Assembly (NCBI GenBank): GCA_005799545.1
Contig: SYGM01000167.1
Location: forward strand, 18,661 to 82,660
Length of the DNA stretch: 64,000 bases
Direction of reading: 5' to 3'
Source of the DNA: Planctomycetia bacterium
GTDB taxonomy: Bacteria; Planctomycetota; UBA1135; GCA-002686595
In this document: positions 17,380 to 25,338 of the stretch, one piece after another
Layout of the letters: every line of letters begins with the position of its first letter
Numbering within the stretch: the first letter of the stretch is position 1
Program-made: the position numbers and the translations under genes
The notes under the pieces: generated by a model
The model's input: only the letters and a program-made list of their open reading frames with translations
Told to the model about the DNA's origin: nothing
Databases searched by the model: none

Positions 17380-17387
17380 GGAGCGCG

Positions 17388-18308
17388 ATGAAACTCGTGC
17401 CCTCCAAATGGATCTGGTCCAGCGGCAAGCTCGTCCCGTGGGAGCAAGCCACCGTCCATGTCATGACCCACGCGCTGCACTACGGCTCCGCGGTCTTCGA
17501 GGGCATCCGCGCCTACGAAACGAAGAACGGTCCGGCGATCTTCGGTCTGCGCGAGCACGTCAAGCGCCTCTTTCACTCCTGCCGCATCGTGCACCTGCCG
17601 CTGCGCTGGACCGAAACGGAGGTCGAGCAGGCCATCCGCCAGACGGTGCGCGAGAACGGCCATCCGCATTGTTACATCCGCCCGCTGGCCTTCCGTGGGT
17701 ACGGCGCCTTGGGCGTGCACGGAGGAGACAACCCTGTCGAGCTGGTCATCGCGACCTTCCCCTGGGGTGTCACGTTCAGCCCGGAGGCACTGGCCGCCGG
17801 CATCGATGTGTGCGTGTCGAGCTGGCGTCGCATGGCGCCCGACACGCACCCGGCGATGGCGAAGAGCGCCGGCAACTACGTCAACAGCCAGCTGATCGTG
17901 CACGAAGCGCGCGCACTGGGCTTTCACGACGGCTTGGCGCTTGACGTCAACGGCTACGTCGCCGAAGGAAGCGGCCAGAACCTGTTCCTGGTGCGCGATG
18001 GCAAGCTCTATACGCCGCCTGTCGGTGCTTCTATCCTCGCGGGCTTCACGCGGCATGCCGTGTTGTCTCTGGCGCAGGAACTTTCGATTCCGATCAGCGA
18101 GCAGCTCATCTCCCGCGAGATGCTCTACACCTCCGAGGAAGCCTTCCTGACCGGCACGGTTGCCGAGCTGACGCCGATTCGCAGTGTCGACCGTCATGCG
18201 GTGGGCATCGGCCGAAGGGGTCCGGTCACCGAGCGCATCCAGCAGCGTTTCTTCGCGCTCGTGCGTGGTGAGATCGCCGACCGTCACCAGTGGCTGACGC
18301 TCGCCTGA
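17388..18308 (+). CDS. ilvE: Branched-chain amino acid aminotransferase
   Basis: 306 aa, the usual length of class IV PLP aminotransferases. It catalyses the reversible transfer of the amino group between Leu/Ile/Val and 2-oxoglutarate. Visible: the start KWIWSSGKLVPWEQATVHV, the HALHYGSAVFEGIRAY segment, the PLP lysine K159 in AMAKSAGNYVNSQ, LDVNGYVAEGSGQNLF and EEAFLTGTVAELTPI, all diagnostic for IlvE. It overlaps the next gene by 19 nt. The start is only 8 nt from TAGCAT, suggesting a leaderless message. Confidence 0.95.
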   Translation: MKLVPSKWIWSSGKLVPWEQATVHVMTHALHYGSAVFEGIRAYETKNGPAIFGLREHVKRLFHSCRIVHLPLRWTETEVEQAIRQTVRENGHPHCYIRPLAFRGYGALGVHGGDNPVELVIATFPWGVTFSPEALAAGIDVCVSSWRRMAPDTHPAMAKSAGNYVNSQLIVHEARALGFHDGLALDVNGYVAEGSGQNLFLVRDGKLYTPPVGASILAGFTRHAVLSLAQELSIPISEQLISREMLYTSEEAFLTGTVAELTPIRSVDRHAVGIGRRGPVTERIQQRFFALVRGEIADRHQWLTLA

Positions 18309-19387
18309 TCCTGTTGTTGTGCCTGGGCCTGCTGTGCGGAGAGCTCCGCGCCGCAGGTTCCCACCCCGATTCGGTCTCCAGCACGCGCATCACGGTCGCG
18401 GGGGAGCGGTTGGAGCTGCGCATCCGCACGGAGCTGCGCACATGGCATGAGGCCGTGGCCGTCGATGCTGATCTCAGCGGAACCCTCGAGCAAGGCGAGC
18501 TTGCTGCCGCACGCCAGCAGCTTGCAGCATATGTTCGCGCGCATCTGGAGCTGCAGCCAGTGCGCGACGGAGAACGGCTGGCCGCTGCAGTTCTGGAGCC
18601 GCAGCAGGTGGAAGAAGTGCAGCGTCCGCGCGGCTCCTATCCCATCTACGAGCTTGCGCTCGTCGCCGCACTGCCGCTCTCCTGCAACGGGCTCTTCCTT
18701 AACTCCAGCCTGTTTGAAGTCGAGAATCCGCTGCACAGGGATCAGTGCACGGTTCAGTGGGGAAGCCTGCCGCCGGTGACGCGGCTCGTCTGGGCGGAAG
18801 ACCCGAGCTTCCTGTTCCGTGCGGACGACGTGGAGTCATCCTCGCTGTTCGGCGGATATCTGCGTTCCGGGGTGGAGCACATCCTGCTGGGCTATGACCA
18901 CCTGGCCTTCGTGCTGGTTCTGCTGGTGGCTTCGCGCCGCCTGCGCCAGCTGGGTTGGGTAAGCCTCGCCTTCACGCTCTCGCATTCGCTGACGCTTGCG
19001 GCATCCACCTTCGGCTGGGTGAGCGTTCCCTCGCGGCCCGTGGAGGTCGTGATCGCGCTCACCGTCGCGTGGGTGGCGCTATGGAATCTGCGTGAGCGAG
19101 AACGCCGGCTGTGGCCCGAAGCGCTGGGCTTCGGCCTCGTGCACGGATTCGGCTTCGCAGGCGCGATCGGCGGAACCCTGGCGGCGGAGCCGGAAAAGCT
19201 CACTGCGCTGCTGGGTTTCAATCTCGGAGTCGAGCTGGGGCAGCTGGCGGCGCTGGGTGCTGGCCTGCTGCTGCTGCGGTTGCTCGGACGGAGCTGGTTC
19301 GCCACCGCGCGCGTGCGGATCGTGGTGTCGAGTCTCGTGGCGGCGCTGGCTCTTTACTGGGCGTTCTCGCGCGTGCTCGAAGCCTGA
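18290..19387 (+). CDS. HupE/UreJ-family membrane protein with extracytoplasmic N-terminal domain
   Basis: 365 aa starting at GTG 18290, inside the end of ilvE. A signal peptide (LILLLCLGLLCGELRAAG) is followed by about 150 residues of soluble domain, then about six membrane helices from residue 180. The core motif GVEHILLGYDHLAFVLVLL with its His/Asp pair and the later HSLTLAASTFG and HGFGFAGAIG are hallmarks of HupE/UreJ_2 proteins. Some HupE/UreJ members move Ni or Co, but this subfamily with a long N-terminal domain has unknown cargo. The 3' end overlaps the convergent gene by 34 nt. Confidence 0.85.
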   Translation: MADARLILLLCLGLLCGELRAAGSHPDSVSSTRITVAGERLELRIRTELRTWHEAVAVDADLSGTLEQGELAAARQQLAAYVRAHLELQPVRDGERLAAAVLEPQQVEEVQRPRGSYPIYELALVAALPLSCNGLFLNSSLFEVENPLHRDQCTVQWGSLPPVTRLVWAEDPSFLFRADDVESSSLFGGYLRSGVEHILLGYDHLAFVLVLLVASRRLRQLGWVSLAFTLSHSLTLAASTFGWVSVPSRPVEVVIALTVAWVALWNLRERERRLWPEALGFGLVHGFGFAGAIGGTLAAEPEKLTALLGFNLGVELGQLAALGAGLLLLRLLGRSWFATARVRIVVSSLVAALALYWAFSRVLEA

Positions 19388-19989
19388 TCGGCATCCTCCG
19401 CGTTGGCCGCGGCGGTCTGCAGCACATCCTGAACCAGCGGATGTTCGCGGTCGAGTCGAATGCCTGTGACAGGGAATTCAGGCTGCTTGGGATTGGGAAC
19501 CTTGTGCATCACGATGATGCCGGCATCCGTGGCTTCCTGTATCAGGCGCCGCGGCATGTCCGGATCGAACGCCCAGGCAAACCCGCGCTTCTGCAGGTAG
19601 GTGTCGCGGAACCACTTGAGTGCGATGAAGGACAGATGCGGGTCGCGTTCGGCGTGATCGAGCGCGATCACGAAGTCCACCATGGGCTCACCCGTGCCCG
19701 GATCGGTCTGCATGTTCTCCTGCTGCGGCACCTCGTAGACCACCCAGACCGCGGAATTGCGGGGCTGAAAGGAATCCAGCGGCTGATTGCGCCGCAGTTG
19801 ACGGCCGCTCTCGCGGGCCCGCAGCGAGACATGCACGCTCGAGCCGTCCGGCGGCGCGATGTGGAGCAGCGGTTGCAAGGAAACCGGAAGCCTGCCCATG
19901 CGCTCCAGTTCGCGCAGCGACTCCAGAGCTCCCTGAACCTCGAACTCCAACTGGGCAATGGTCGCGGGCGGGACGCGATGCTGGTTCAT
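19354..19989 (-). CDS. Conserved cytoplasmic protein of unknown function (211 aa)
   Basis: No membrane segment or signal. The sequence has features of a well-folded alpha/beta protein (VWVVYEVPQQENMQ, PMVDFVIALDHAERDPHLSF, IALKWFRDTYLQKRGF, and a basic, proline-containing end). I do not recognise the family. The start is ATG 19989 with no convincing ribosome site. It converges on the HupE-like gene, overlapping it by 34 bp, and is divergent from the DUF1592 gene. Confidence 0.65.
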   Translation of the reverse strand: MNQHRVPPATIAQLEFEVQGALESLRELERMGRLPVSLQPLLHIAPPDGSSVHVSLRARESGRQLRRNQPLDSFQPRNSAVWVVYEVPQQENMQTDPGTGEPMVDFVIALDHAERDPHLSFIALKWFRDTYLQKRGFAWAFDPDMPRRLIQEATDAGIIVMHKVPNPKQPEFPVTGIRLDREHPLVQDVLQTAAANAEDADQASSTRENAQ

Positions 19990-20128
19990 ACAAGGTTATG
20001 CGGTGATAAGCAGCGGACAGGCGCAGCGCGTTGCGGACGCACAGCGACGGAAGAACACGGAGAACTTTCCCATGCTACCCGGGAATCCAGATCCCGCCAC
20101 TCCCCCCGCAGGGGATATTCTGAAAGCA

Positions 20129-22291
20129 GTGATCTCCCTGGCCCTTCTGCTGCTTTGGTCCGGCGACGTGCTGGATGCGCGCGCACAGTCACTCGTGCGC
20201 CGGCACTGTCTAGAGTGTCACGCCGGCGCACAGGCCAAAGCAGAGCTGCGTTTCGATCTGGAGCAGCCGGGGGCGGGGCTGGATGCCGCTGCATGGCGTG
20301 AAGCATGGACACGCGTTCACGCCGGGGAAATGCCGCCGCGCAAGCATGGCGTGCTCCCGCCGGACGATCGGAAACTCCTACTGGAGCTTGCTGTGACGCT
20401 CGCCGGGCAGGGCGAGGAGCGCTCCGTGCTGCGCAGGCTCTCACGCCGCGAGTACGAGAACACCGTGCGCGACCTGTTCGGGATCGTATTCGATGCCCGA
20501 GAGCACTTTGCGCCCGATGAAATCGGTGGGGGCTTCGACAATCAAGGTGCCGCGCTCTCGCTCAGTGAGGCCGACTTCGAGCGCTACCTGCAGGCGGGTG
20601 AGCGTGTGGCGGCTGCCGCGATACAGGTACGCGATCCCGGCGCGCCGAACCATCAGCGCGTGCGCGCGGAAGCCATGGACGGCGGTGCGTTGCGACACGA
20701 CGTGCGGACACTCTCCAGCAACGGTCAGATCCGCGCCAGCTTCCGCATCGAAGCGGAAGGGCGCTACCGCGTGCGCGCGCGTTGCTTCGGCACCCAAGCC
20801 GGTCCGGATCCTGTGCGCTGGGCGATGTCTTCGGGTGGTCGCGAATTCGCGCGAGGCGCCACAAGGGCCACGCTCAAGCAGCGCGAAGAAGTGATGGGCG
20901 AGCTGACCCTGACGACCGGCTCGCGTAGCATCGAATTCGCGTTCCTCAACGACTACTACAAGCCTGACGATCCCGATCCGCGGCAGCGCGATCGCAACTG
21001 TCACCTTGAGTGGATCGAAATCGAAGGCCCGCTCGATCCGCCGCGCTACTCTCCGTACCAGAGCGCGGCGCTGGCGGATCTGGGGGAGTCCAATCTGCGC
21101 AGCAAGCTCGCAGCGCTGGCAACGCGCGTGTGGCGCGGCCCCGTCAGTTCATCCGATATGGATGCGCTGCTGGCGCTGACGAACGCCGCACATCGTCCCG
21201 TGGAACGCATGCGCTCGGCTCTGGCGGCCATGCTGGCGGCGCCGCGCTTCGTGTTCCGGGTCGAAACAGATCCGGAATCCGCCGCGCCCGGCAGCCTGCG
21301 CCGGCTGAACGGCCATGAGCTCGCGGTCAGGCTTTCCTATCTGGTGTGGGGCAGCTTGCCCGACGATGTGCTGCTGCAGCGCGCTGCCGATGGATCGCTG
21401 CTCAAAGATGAGGTGCTGGAGGCGGAGCTTGCACGCATGCTGCGCGACCCGCGGGCTTCCGAGCTCTCGCGCAGCTTCGCGCTCCAGTGGCTGCAGCTTG
21501 AGGCGCTCGGCAATCATGCGCTGGATGCTGGGCTTCGTGAGTCAATGCTGGCAGAGACATCGCTGCTCTTTGAGTGCGTGCTCCGCGAGGAGCGTCCGAT
21601 CCGCGAGTTGTTGTGTGCGGAGTACAGCTTCATCGACGAACGCCTGGCTGCGCTTTACGGGATGGCTCTGCCGCGCGGTCCGGGAATGCAGCGTGTTGCC
21701 TTGCCTGCCGGCGATCGGCGCGGGGTGCTCGGACATGCCAGCGTGCTGACCGTGACGAGCAACCCGACGCGCACGTCACCGGTCAAGCGCGGCAAGTGGG
21801 TGCTGGAAGTGCTGCTCGATGCGCCGCCGCCACCCCCTCCGCCAGGCGTGGGAGTGCTGACGGAGGCGGATGCCACCGGCGCGCAGCTGCCCATGCGCGA
21901 GCAATTGGCACTGCATCGTTCCAAGCCGGAATGCGCGGTGTGTCACGACCGCCTCGATCCGCTGGGATTGGGCCTCGAGAACTACGATCGCATGGGCCGG
22001 ACGCGCAGCGCGGACGAAGGCGGCCTGATCGACGGTGCCGGCGCGCTTCCGGACGGGCGTGCGTTTCACGGAGTCGGCGAGATGGCTCAGTTGCTGGCTT
22101 CCGATGGTGCGCTGGCCCGCTCGCTCGCCCGCCACCTGATGACCTGGTCGCTGGGGCGTTCGCTCAGCGTCGCCGAACGAGCCGCGCTGGAGCAACGCAT
22201 GGCGGCGCTGGATGCGCAGCAACTTACGTTGCCCGGGCTGTTGAGAGCGATCGTGCTCTCGGAGCCGTTCCGAACGAAGCGAGTGGAGTGA
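20129..22291 (+). CDS. Planctomycete-type cytochrome protein with DUF1587/DUF1592/DUF1588/DUF1585 domains
   Basis: About 720 aa. A signal peptide (MISLALLLLWSGDVLDARA) is followed by a haem site C27-L-E-C-H31, then RRLSRREYENTVRDLFG (DUF1587 start), a carbohydrate-binding-like insert, and PFAM-type DUF1592, DUF1588 and DUF1585 blocks containing a second CxxCH (PECAVCHDRLDPLGLGLENY). The GTG at 20129 is chosen because TATTCT (20116-20121) ends 7 nt before it and the signal peptide is then compact; ATG 20072 with a weak GGAG is the alternative. This gene is paired with a DUF1552 gene starting 2 nt after its stop. Such pairs occur widely in Planctomycetes and are proposed, not proven, to act in exported polysaccharide or redox degradation. 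Confidence 0.85.
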   Translation: MISLALLLLWSGDVLDARAQSLVRRHCLECHAGAQAKAELRFDLEQPGAGLDAAAWREAWTRVHAGEMPPRKHGVLPPDDRKLLLELAVTLAGQGEERSVLRRLSRREYENTVRDLFGIVFDAREHFAPDEIGGGFDNQGAALSLSEADFERYLQAGERVAAAAIQVRDPGAPNHQRVRAEAMDGGALRHDVRTLSSNGQIRASFRIEAEGRYRVRARCFGTQAGPDPVRWAMSSGGREFARGATRATLKQREEVMGELTLTTGSRSIEFAFLNDYYKPDDPDPRQRDRNCHLEWIEIEGPLDPPRYSPYQSAALADLGESNLRSKLAALATRVWRGPVSSSDMDALLALTNAAHRPVERMRSALAAMLAAPRFVFRVETDPESAAPGSLRRLNGHELAVRLSYLVWGSLPDDVLLQRAADGSLLKDEVLEAELARMLRDPRASELSRSFALQWLQLEALGNHALDAGLRESMLAETSLLFECVLREERPIRELLCAEYSFIDERLAALYGMALPRGPGMQRVALPAGDRRGVLGHASVLTVTSNPTRTSPVKRGKWVLEVLLDAPPPPPPPGVGVLTEADATGAQLPMREQLALHRSKPECAVCHDRLDPLGLGLENYDRMGRTRSADEGGLIDGAGALPDGRAFHGVGEMAQLLASDGALARSLARHLMTWSLGRSLSVAERAALEQRMAALDAQQLTLPGLLRAIVLSEPFRTKRVE

Positions 22292-22293
22292 AC

Positions 22294-23619
22294 ATGACAC
22301 GCCGGAGTCTGGATCGACGAACTGTTCTCCGCGGTGCGGCCGTGACGCTTGCGCTGCCCTGGCTGGAGGCGATGCTGCCCAACGGAAGACTGGGTGTGCG
22401 CGCTCAGCAGGCCTCGCCGCCTGCTCCCCGCCGTGCGGTCTGGGTCTACGTGCCCAATGGTCTCGCTCAGCAGCCGCTCAAGGCCGCCGCGGGATTCCAG
22501 CTGCAGGGCGCGCTGGCACCGCTGGCGCCGCTCTCCTCGTCGGTGCTGCTGATTCACGGATTGGCTCAGGATGCTGCGCGTGCCCACGGTGACGGGCCGG
22601 GGGACCATGCGCGCGCCTGCGCTGCGTTCCTGACGGGAGTTCACCCGCTCAAGAAGGACGGTGCGGTGCTGGTGGGCGCTTCTGCCGACCAGCTGGCTGC
22701 GCAGCAGATCGGCAACCGCACGCGTCTGCGTTCGCTGGTCGTGGGCGCCGAGGGCAGCAACACTTCCGGCCAGTGCGACTCGGGTTACGCCTGCGCCTAC
22801 TCGAGCCAGTTGTCCTGGGCCGGACCTTCAACGCCGGCGGGCAAGGAGCACCGGCCGATGCGTGTGTATGAGCGTTTGTTTCTCGACGAGGAGGATCCCG
22901 CTTTCCTCGAAACCATGGCCGAGCGTCGTGCGCGTCGCCGCAGCGTGCTGGACTTCGTGCGCGGCGAAGCCAGACGCCTCGAACAGCGTCTCGGTCAGGC
23001 CGATCGGCAGAAGCTCGAGGAGTATCAGGACGGCATCCGGGAACTCGAGCGTCGGCTGGAGCGCATGCAGCAGGGCGAACAGCAAGCGCGCGCGCTGCCT
23101 GCGCCGCCCAAGGATGCGGAGAAGAACTATCCCGAGCTGGTGCGGGCGCACTACGACCTGATCGCCATGGCTCTGGCCACCGATTCCACGCGCATTGCCA
23201 CCTTCCTGCTCGCGAATGAAGGCTCCAACCGCGGCTATCCGCACCTTGGGATCCCCGAAGGCCACCATGAGCTCTCGCACCACGGCAAGGATCCCCACAA
23301 GCTGACCCAGTGGGAAAAGATCGGCGCATGGCATGTGGATGCGTTCGCGGCCTTCCTGAAGCGTCTGACCGAGCTGCGCGAGGGCGAGAGCAGCGTGCTG
23401 GACAGCACGATGGTCCTGTTCGGCAGCGCGATCGGCGACGGCAACCGCCACAACCACGACCAGCTGCCGATTCTGCTGGCGGGCGCGGTGCGCGGCGGTC
23501 GCGAAGTCGAGTTTGCGCAGGAGACCTCACTCAACCGGCTGCACCTTGCGATGACCGCCTACACGGGGGCATCACTGCCCCGTCTGGGCGATGCGGACCT
23601 GCCGCTCGATCTGGCCTAG
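22294..23619 (+). CDS. DUF1552 protein with Tat signal
   Basis: 441 aa. A twin-arginine signal (SLDRRTVLRGAAVTLALPW) starts it, so it is exported folded, probably with a bound cofactor or metal. The core matches DUF1552 (PAPRRAVWVYVPNGLAQQ, DHARACAAFLTGVHP, HHELSHHGKDPHKL and a terminal MVLFGSAIGDGNRHNHDQL). A central charged coiled-coil region lies around residues 215-270. The spacing of 2 nt from the DUF1592 gene implies translational coupling. Its TAG stop overlaps the stop of the opposite-strand exonuclease gene in one CTAG. Confidence 0.9.
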   Translation: MTRRSLDRRTVLRGAAVTLALPWLEAMLPNGRLGVRAQQASPPAPRRAVWVYVPNGLAQQPLKAAAGFQLQGALAPLAPLSSSVLLIHGLAQDAARAHGDGPGDHARACAAFLTGVHPLKKDGAVLVGASADQLAAQQIGNRTRLRSLVVGAEGSNTSGQCDSGYACAYSSQLSWAGPSTPAGKEHRPMRVYERLFLDEEDPAFLETMAERRARRRSVLDFVRGEARRLEQRLGQADRQKLEEYQDGIRELERRLERMQQGEQQARALPAPPKDAEKNYPELVRAHYDLIAMALATDSTRIATFLLANEGSNRGYPHLGIPEGHHELSHHGKDPHKLTQWEKIGAWHVDAFAAFLKRLTELREGESSVLDSTMVLFGSAIGDGNRHNHDQLPILLAGAVRGGREVEFAQETSLNRLHLAMTAYTGASLPRLGDADLPLDLA

Positions 23620-24323
23620 ACCCGCACGCTGGCGGGGAACCAGGCCGTGAACTTCGCCGGCGGAATCGGTGTGTCCATCCAGGACTGATCGGGCGGCGGA
23701 AGACGCAGCACTTCGCGCGTGGTCAACAGCGCGGCCATGCGCTCGCTGGAGATCGTGCCGCGCTTGGTGTTCCAGCGCACTTCGCGGGCTTTTTCGATCG
23801 CGCGCGCAATCTCCAGCGTCATGCGGCAGTCGCCCTGCACATATTCGATCACCTGCTGAAAATTACCCTTGGCCCACTGCTCCGGAGCGTCGGCGCCGCT
23901 CATGGACTTCTTCAGGCCCAGACCCATGCCTCCGGCCACGGCCTGCAACCCGATCGGGAAGCCTCTGCGGTAGAAGAACTGCAGCATCGGATCATAGGAG
24001 TCCAGCGCCACCTCCGCGGCGAGCTGCAGGTCTCCGGCCGCGTGGCCGATCATCTTCAGGTCAAAACTGACTCCGTTCCAAGCCACGATGCGCGCCCCGC
24101 TGCGCTGCTGCTCGCGCAGCCATTTCAGGAAAGCGGCTGCGTCCGCCTGGGTCAGCCGGGGTGCAGGCCTGCCGTCCTGCACGGAGTGGACGACCCTTGC
24201 ACCGCCGTCATCGCCGACGGCCGCGACCACCGAGATGTCGAGCGGGCCGAAAGAGTCCAGATCCGCCCCTTCGGGCAGCAGATTGGCTGTTTCAATGTCA
24301 AAGGCCAGCCAAGGTGCGCTCAT
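23616..24323 (-). CDS. 3'-5' exonuclease-like (RNase H-fold, DnaQ-type) protein
   Basis: 235 aa from ATG 24323. The first acidic motif is FDIET (D8, E10) at the N-terminus. A second block IVAWNGVSFDLKMIGH and a later DCRMTLEIARAIEK fit the ExoII and ExoIII motifs of the DEDD family, as in predicted poly(A)/oligo nucleases. The sequence between is hydrophobic and compact, without other domains. Its stop overlaps the DUF1552 stop on the other strand. It overlaps the upstream NHL gene by 4 nt (ATGA), so both are probably one message. Confidence 0.8.
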   Translation of the reverse strand: MSAPWLAFDIETANLLPEGADLDSFGPLDISVVAAVGDDGGARVVHSVQDGRPAPRLTQADAAAFLKWLREQQRSGARIVAWNGVSFDLKMIGHAAGDLQLAAEVALDSYDPMLQFFYRRGFPIGLQAVAGGMGLGLKKSMSGADAPEQWAKGNFQQVIEYVQGDCRMTLEIARAIEKAREVRWNTKRGTISSERMAALLTTREVLRLPPPDQSWMDTPIPPAKFTAWFPASVRV

Positions 24324-25312
24324 CGCACTCGCTCGAGCTTGGTCACGCGGCCCAGATAGTTCCAGTCGAGCACGTACAGGTTGCCCTTGCTGTCCCACTT
24401 GGCGAAGTGCGGTGCCGTGAAGCAGCCATCCTGCCACTGCTCGCGCGGCACGCCGTTCTGCGCGCGCAGCCCCTCGTTGGGGTTGTCGCCGATGTGGGTG
24501 AACACCTCGTTCTTCGCGTTGAGGATGGTCACGCGGCCCGCAAGGTCGGCCACCAGCGCGAACTCACCCTGCACATCCACGCTGCAGGGGCGGCGGAAGC
24601 CCTCGATCACGCCCAGATGCCGACCTTCGAAGTCAAAACGCTGCAGCCGGTGATTCTCGCGGTCCGCGACCAGCAGCGTCGGCGGATCCGTGCGTGTATC
24701 GACGGCAATGCCGTGCGGGGTCTGGAACTTGCCGGGCTCGTTGCCAGGTCCACCGAAGCTGCCGAGATATTTGCGCTCCGCATCGAAGCGGTGCACGAAT
24801 CCCTTGCCGTAACCATCAGCGACGAACAACTCGCCCTTGGGGCCGATCGCGATGCCAGTCGGGTGGTAGCCAGCACCACCTTCGTACTTGCTCGACTCCA
24901 CAGGGCAGGGCAGTGCCCACACGAGCTCGCCATCGAGCTTGCGCTTTTGCAATTCGCCTTTGCCGGTGTGGACGAGATAGAGAAACTCCGCGTCGCCTTC
25001 CTTGCGAATCACCATGCCGTGGACGCCGCCGGCGAGTTCGGGGCCGAAGGAACGCAGGTACTTGCCCTTCTCGTCGTACACCATCACGGCGCGCTCCGTG
25101 TCGGTGTTGAAGTATAGGTTGCCCTTCGCGTCAAAGGCGATGCCACCGTGGGTATTGCCCAGTTCCTTGCCGCCCGGCTGTTCCAACCAGCCGGCAACCC
25201 AGCGGTACTGGTGCGCTCCGGTACCCAGGGTTGCCGCCGCGGGAGCTGACGGGGCCTTTTCCTGTGACGGGGGCGAGTAGGAGAGCAGTGTCAGCAGCAG
25301 TGCGGTGAGCAT
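24320..25312 (-). CDS. Exported NHL-repeat six-bladed propeller protein
   Basis: About 330 aa. It begins with an export signal (MLTALLLTLLSYSPPS) and a Pro/Ala-rich linker. NHL-type blades follow (HGGIAFDAKGNLYFNTDTER, HPTGIAIGPKGELFVADGYG, TPHGIAVDTRTDPPTLLVAD, PHFAKWDSKGNLYVLDWN), as in peptidylglycine-amidating lyase-like proteins. No catalytic set is obvious. Start ATG 25312 is preferred over 25330 because TATCAT (25326-25321) ends 8 nt before it; the longer form adds MLSFIA. Confidence 0.75.
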   Translation of the reverse strand: MLTALLLTLLSYSPPSQEKAPSAPAAATLGTGAHQYRWVAGWLEQPGGKELGNTHGGIAFDAKGNLYFNTDTERAVMVYDEKGKYLRSFGPELAGGVHGMVIRKEGDAEFLYLVHTGKGELQKRKLDGELVWALPCPVESSKYEGGAGYHPTGIAIGPKGELFVADGYGKGFVHRFDAERKYLGSFGGPGNEPGKFQTPHGIAVDTRTDPPTLLVADRENHRLQRFDFEGRHLGVIEGFRRPCSVDVQGEFALVADLAGRVTILNAKNEVFTHIGDNPNEGLRAQNGVPREQWQDGCFTAPHFAKWDSKGNLYVLDWNYLGRVTKLERVR

Positions 25313-25320
25313 GGCGATGA

Positions 25321-25330
25321 ATGATAGCAT
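25321..25330. promoter_or_regulatory. Overlapping divergent -10 elements
   Basis: ATGATAGCAT holds TATCAT on the minus strand (25326-25321) and TAGCAT on the plus strand (25325-25330). Each is followed by exactly 8 nt and then an ATG (25312 leftward, 25339 rightward). The two promoters overlap by two bases, so they should exclude each other at a given moment. Confidence 0.6.
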
Positions 25331-25338
25331 TCGAGCGC

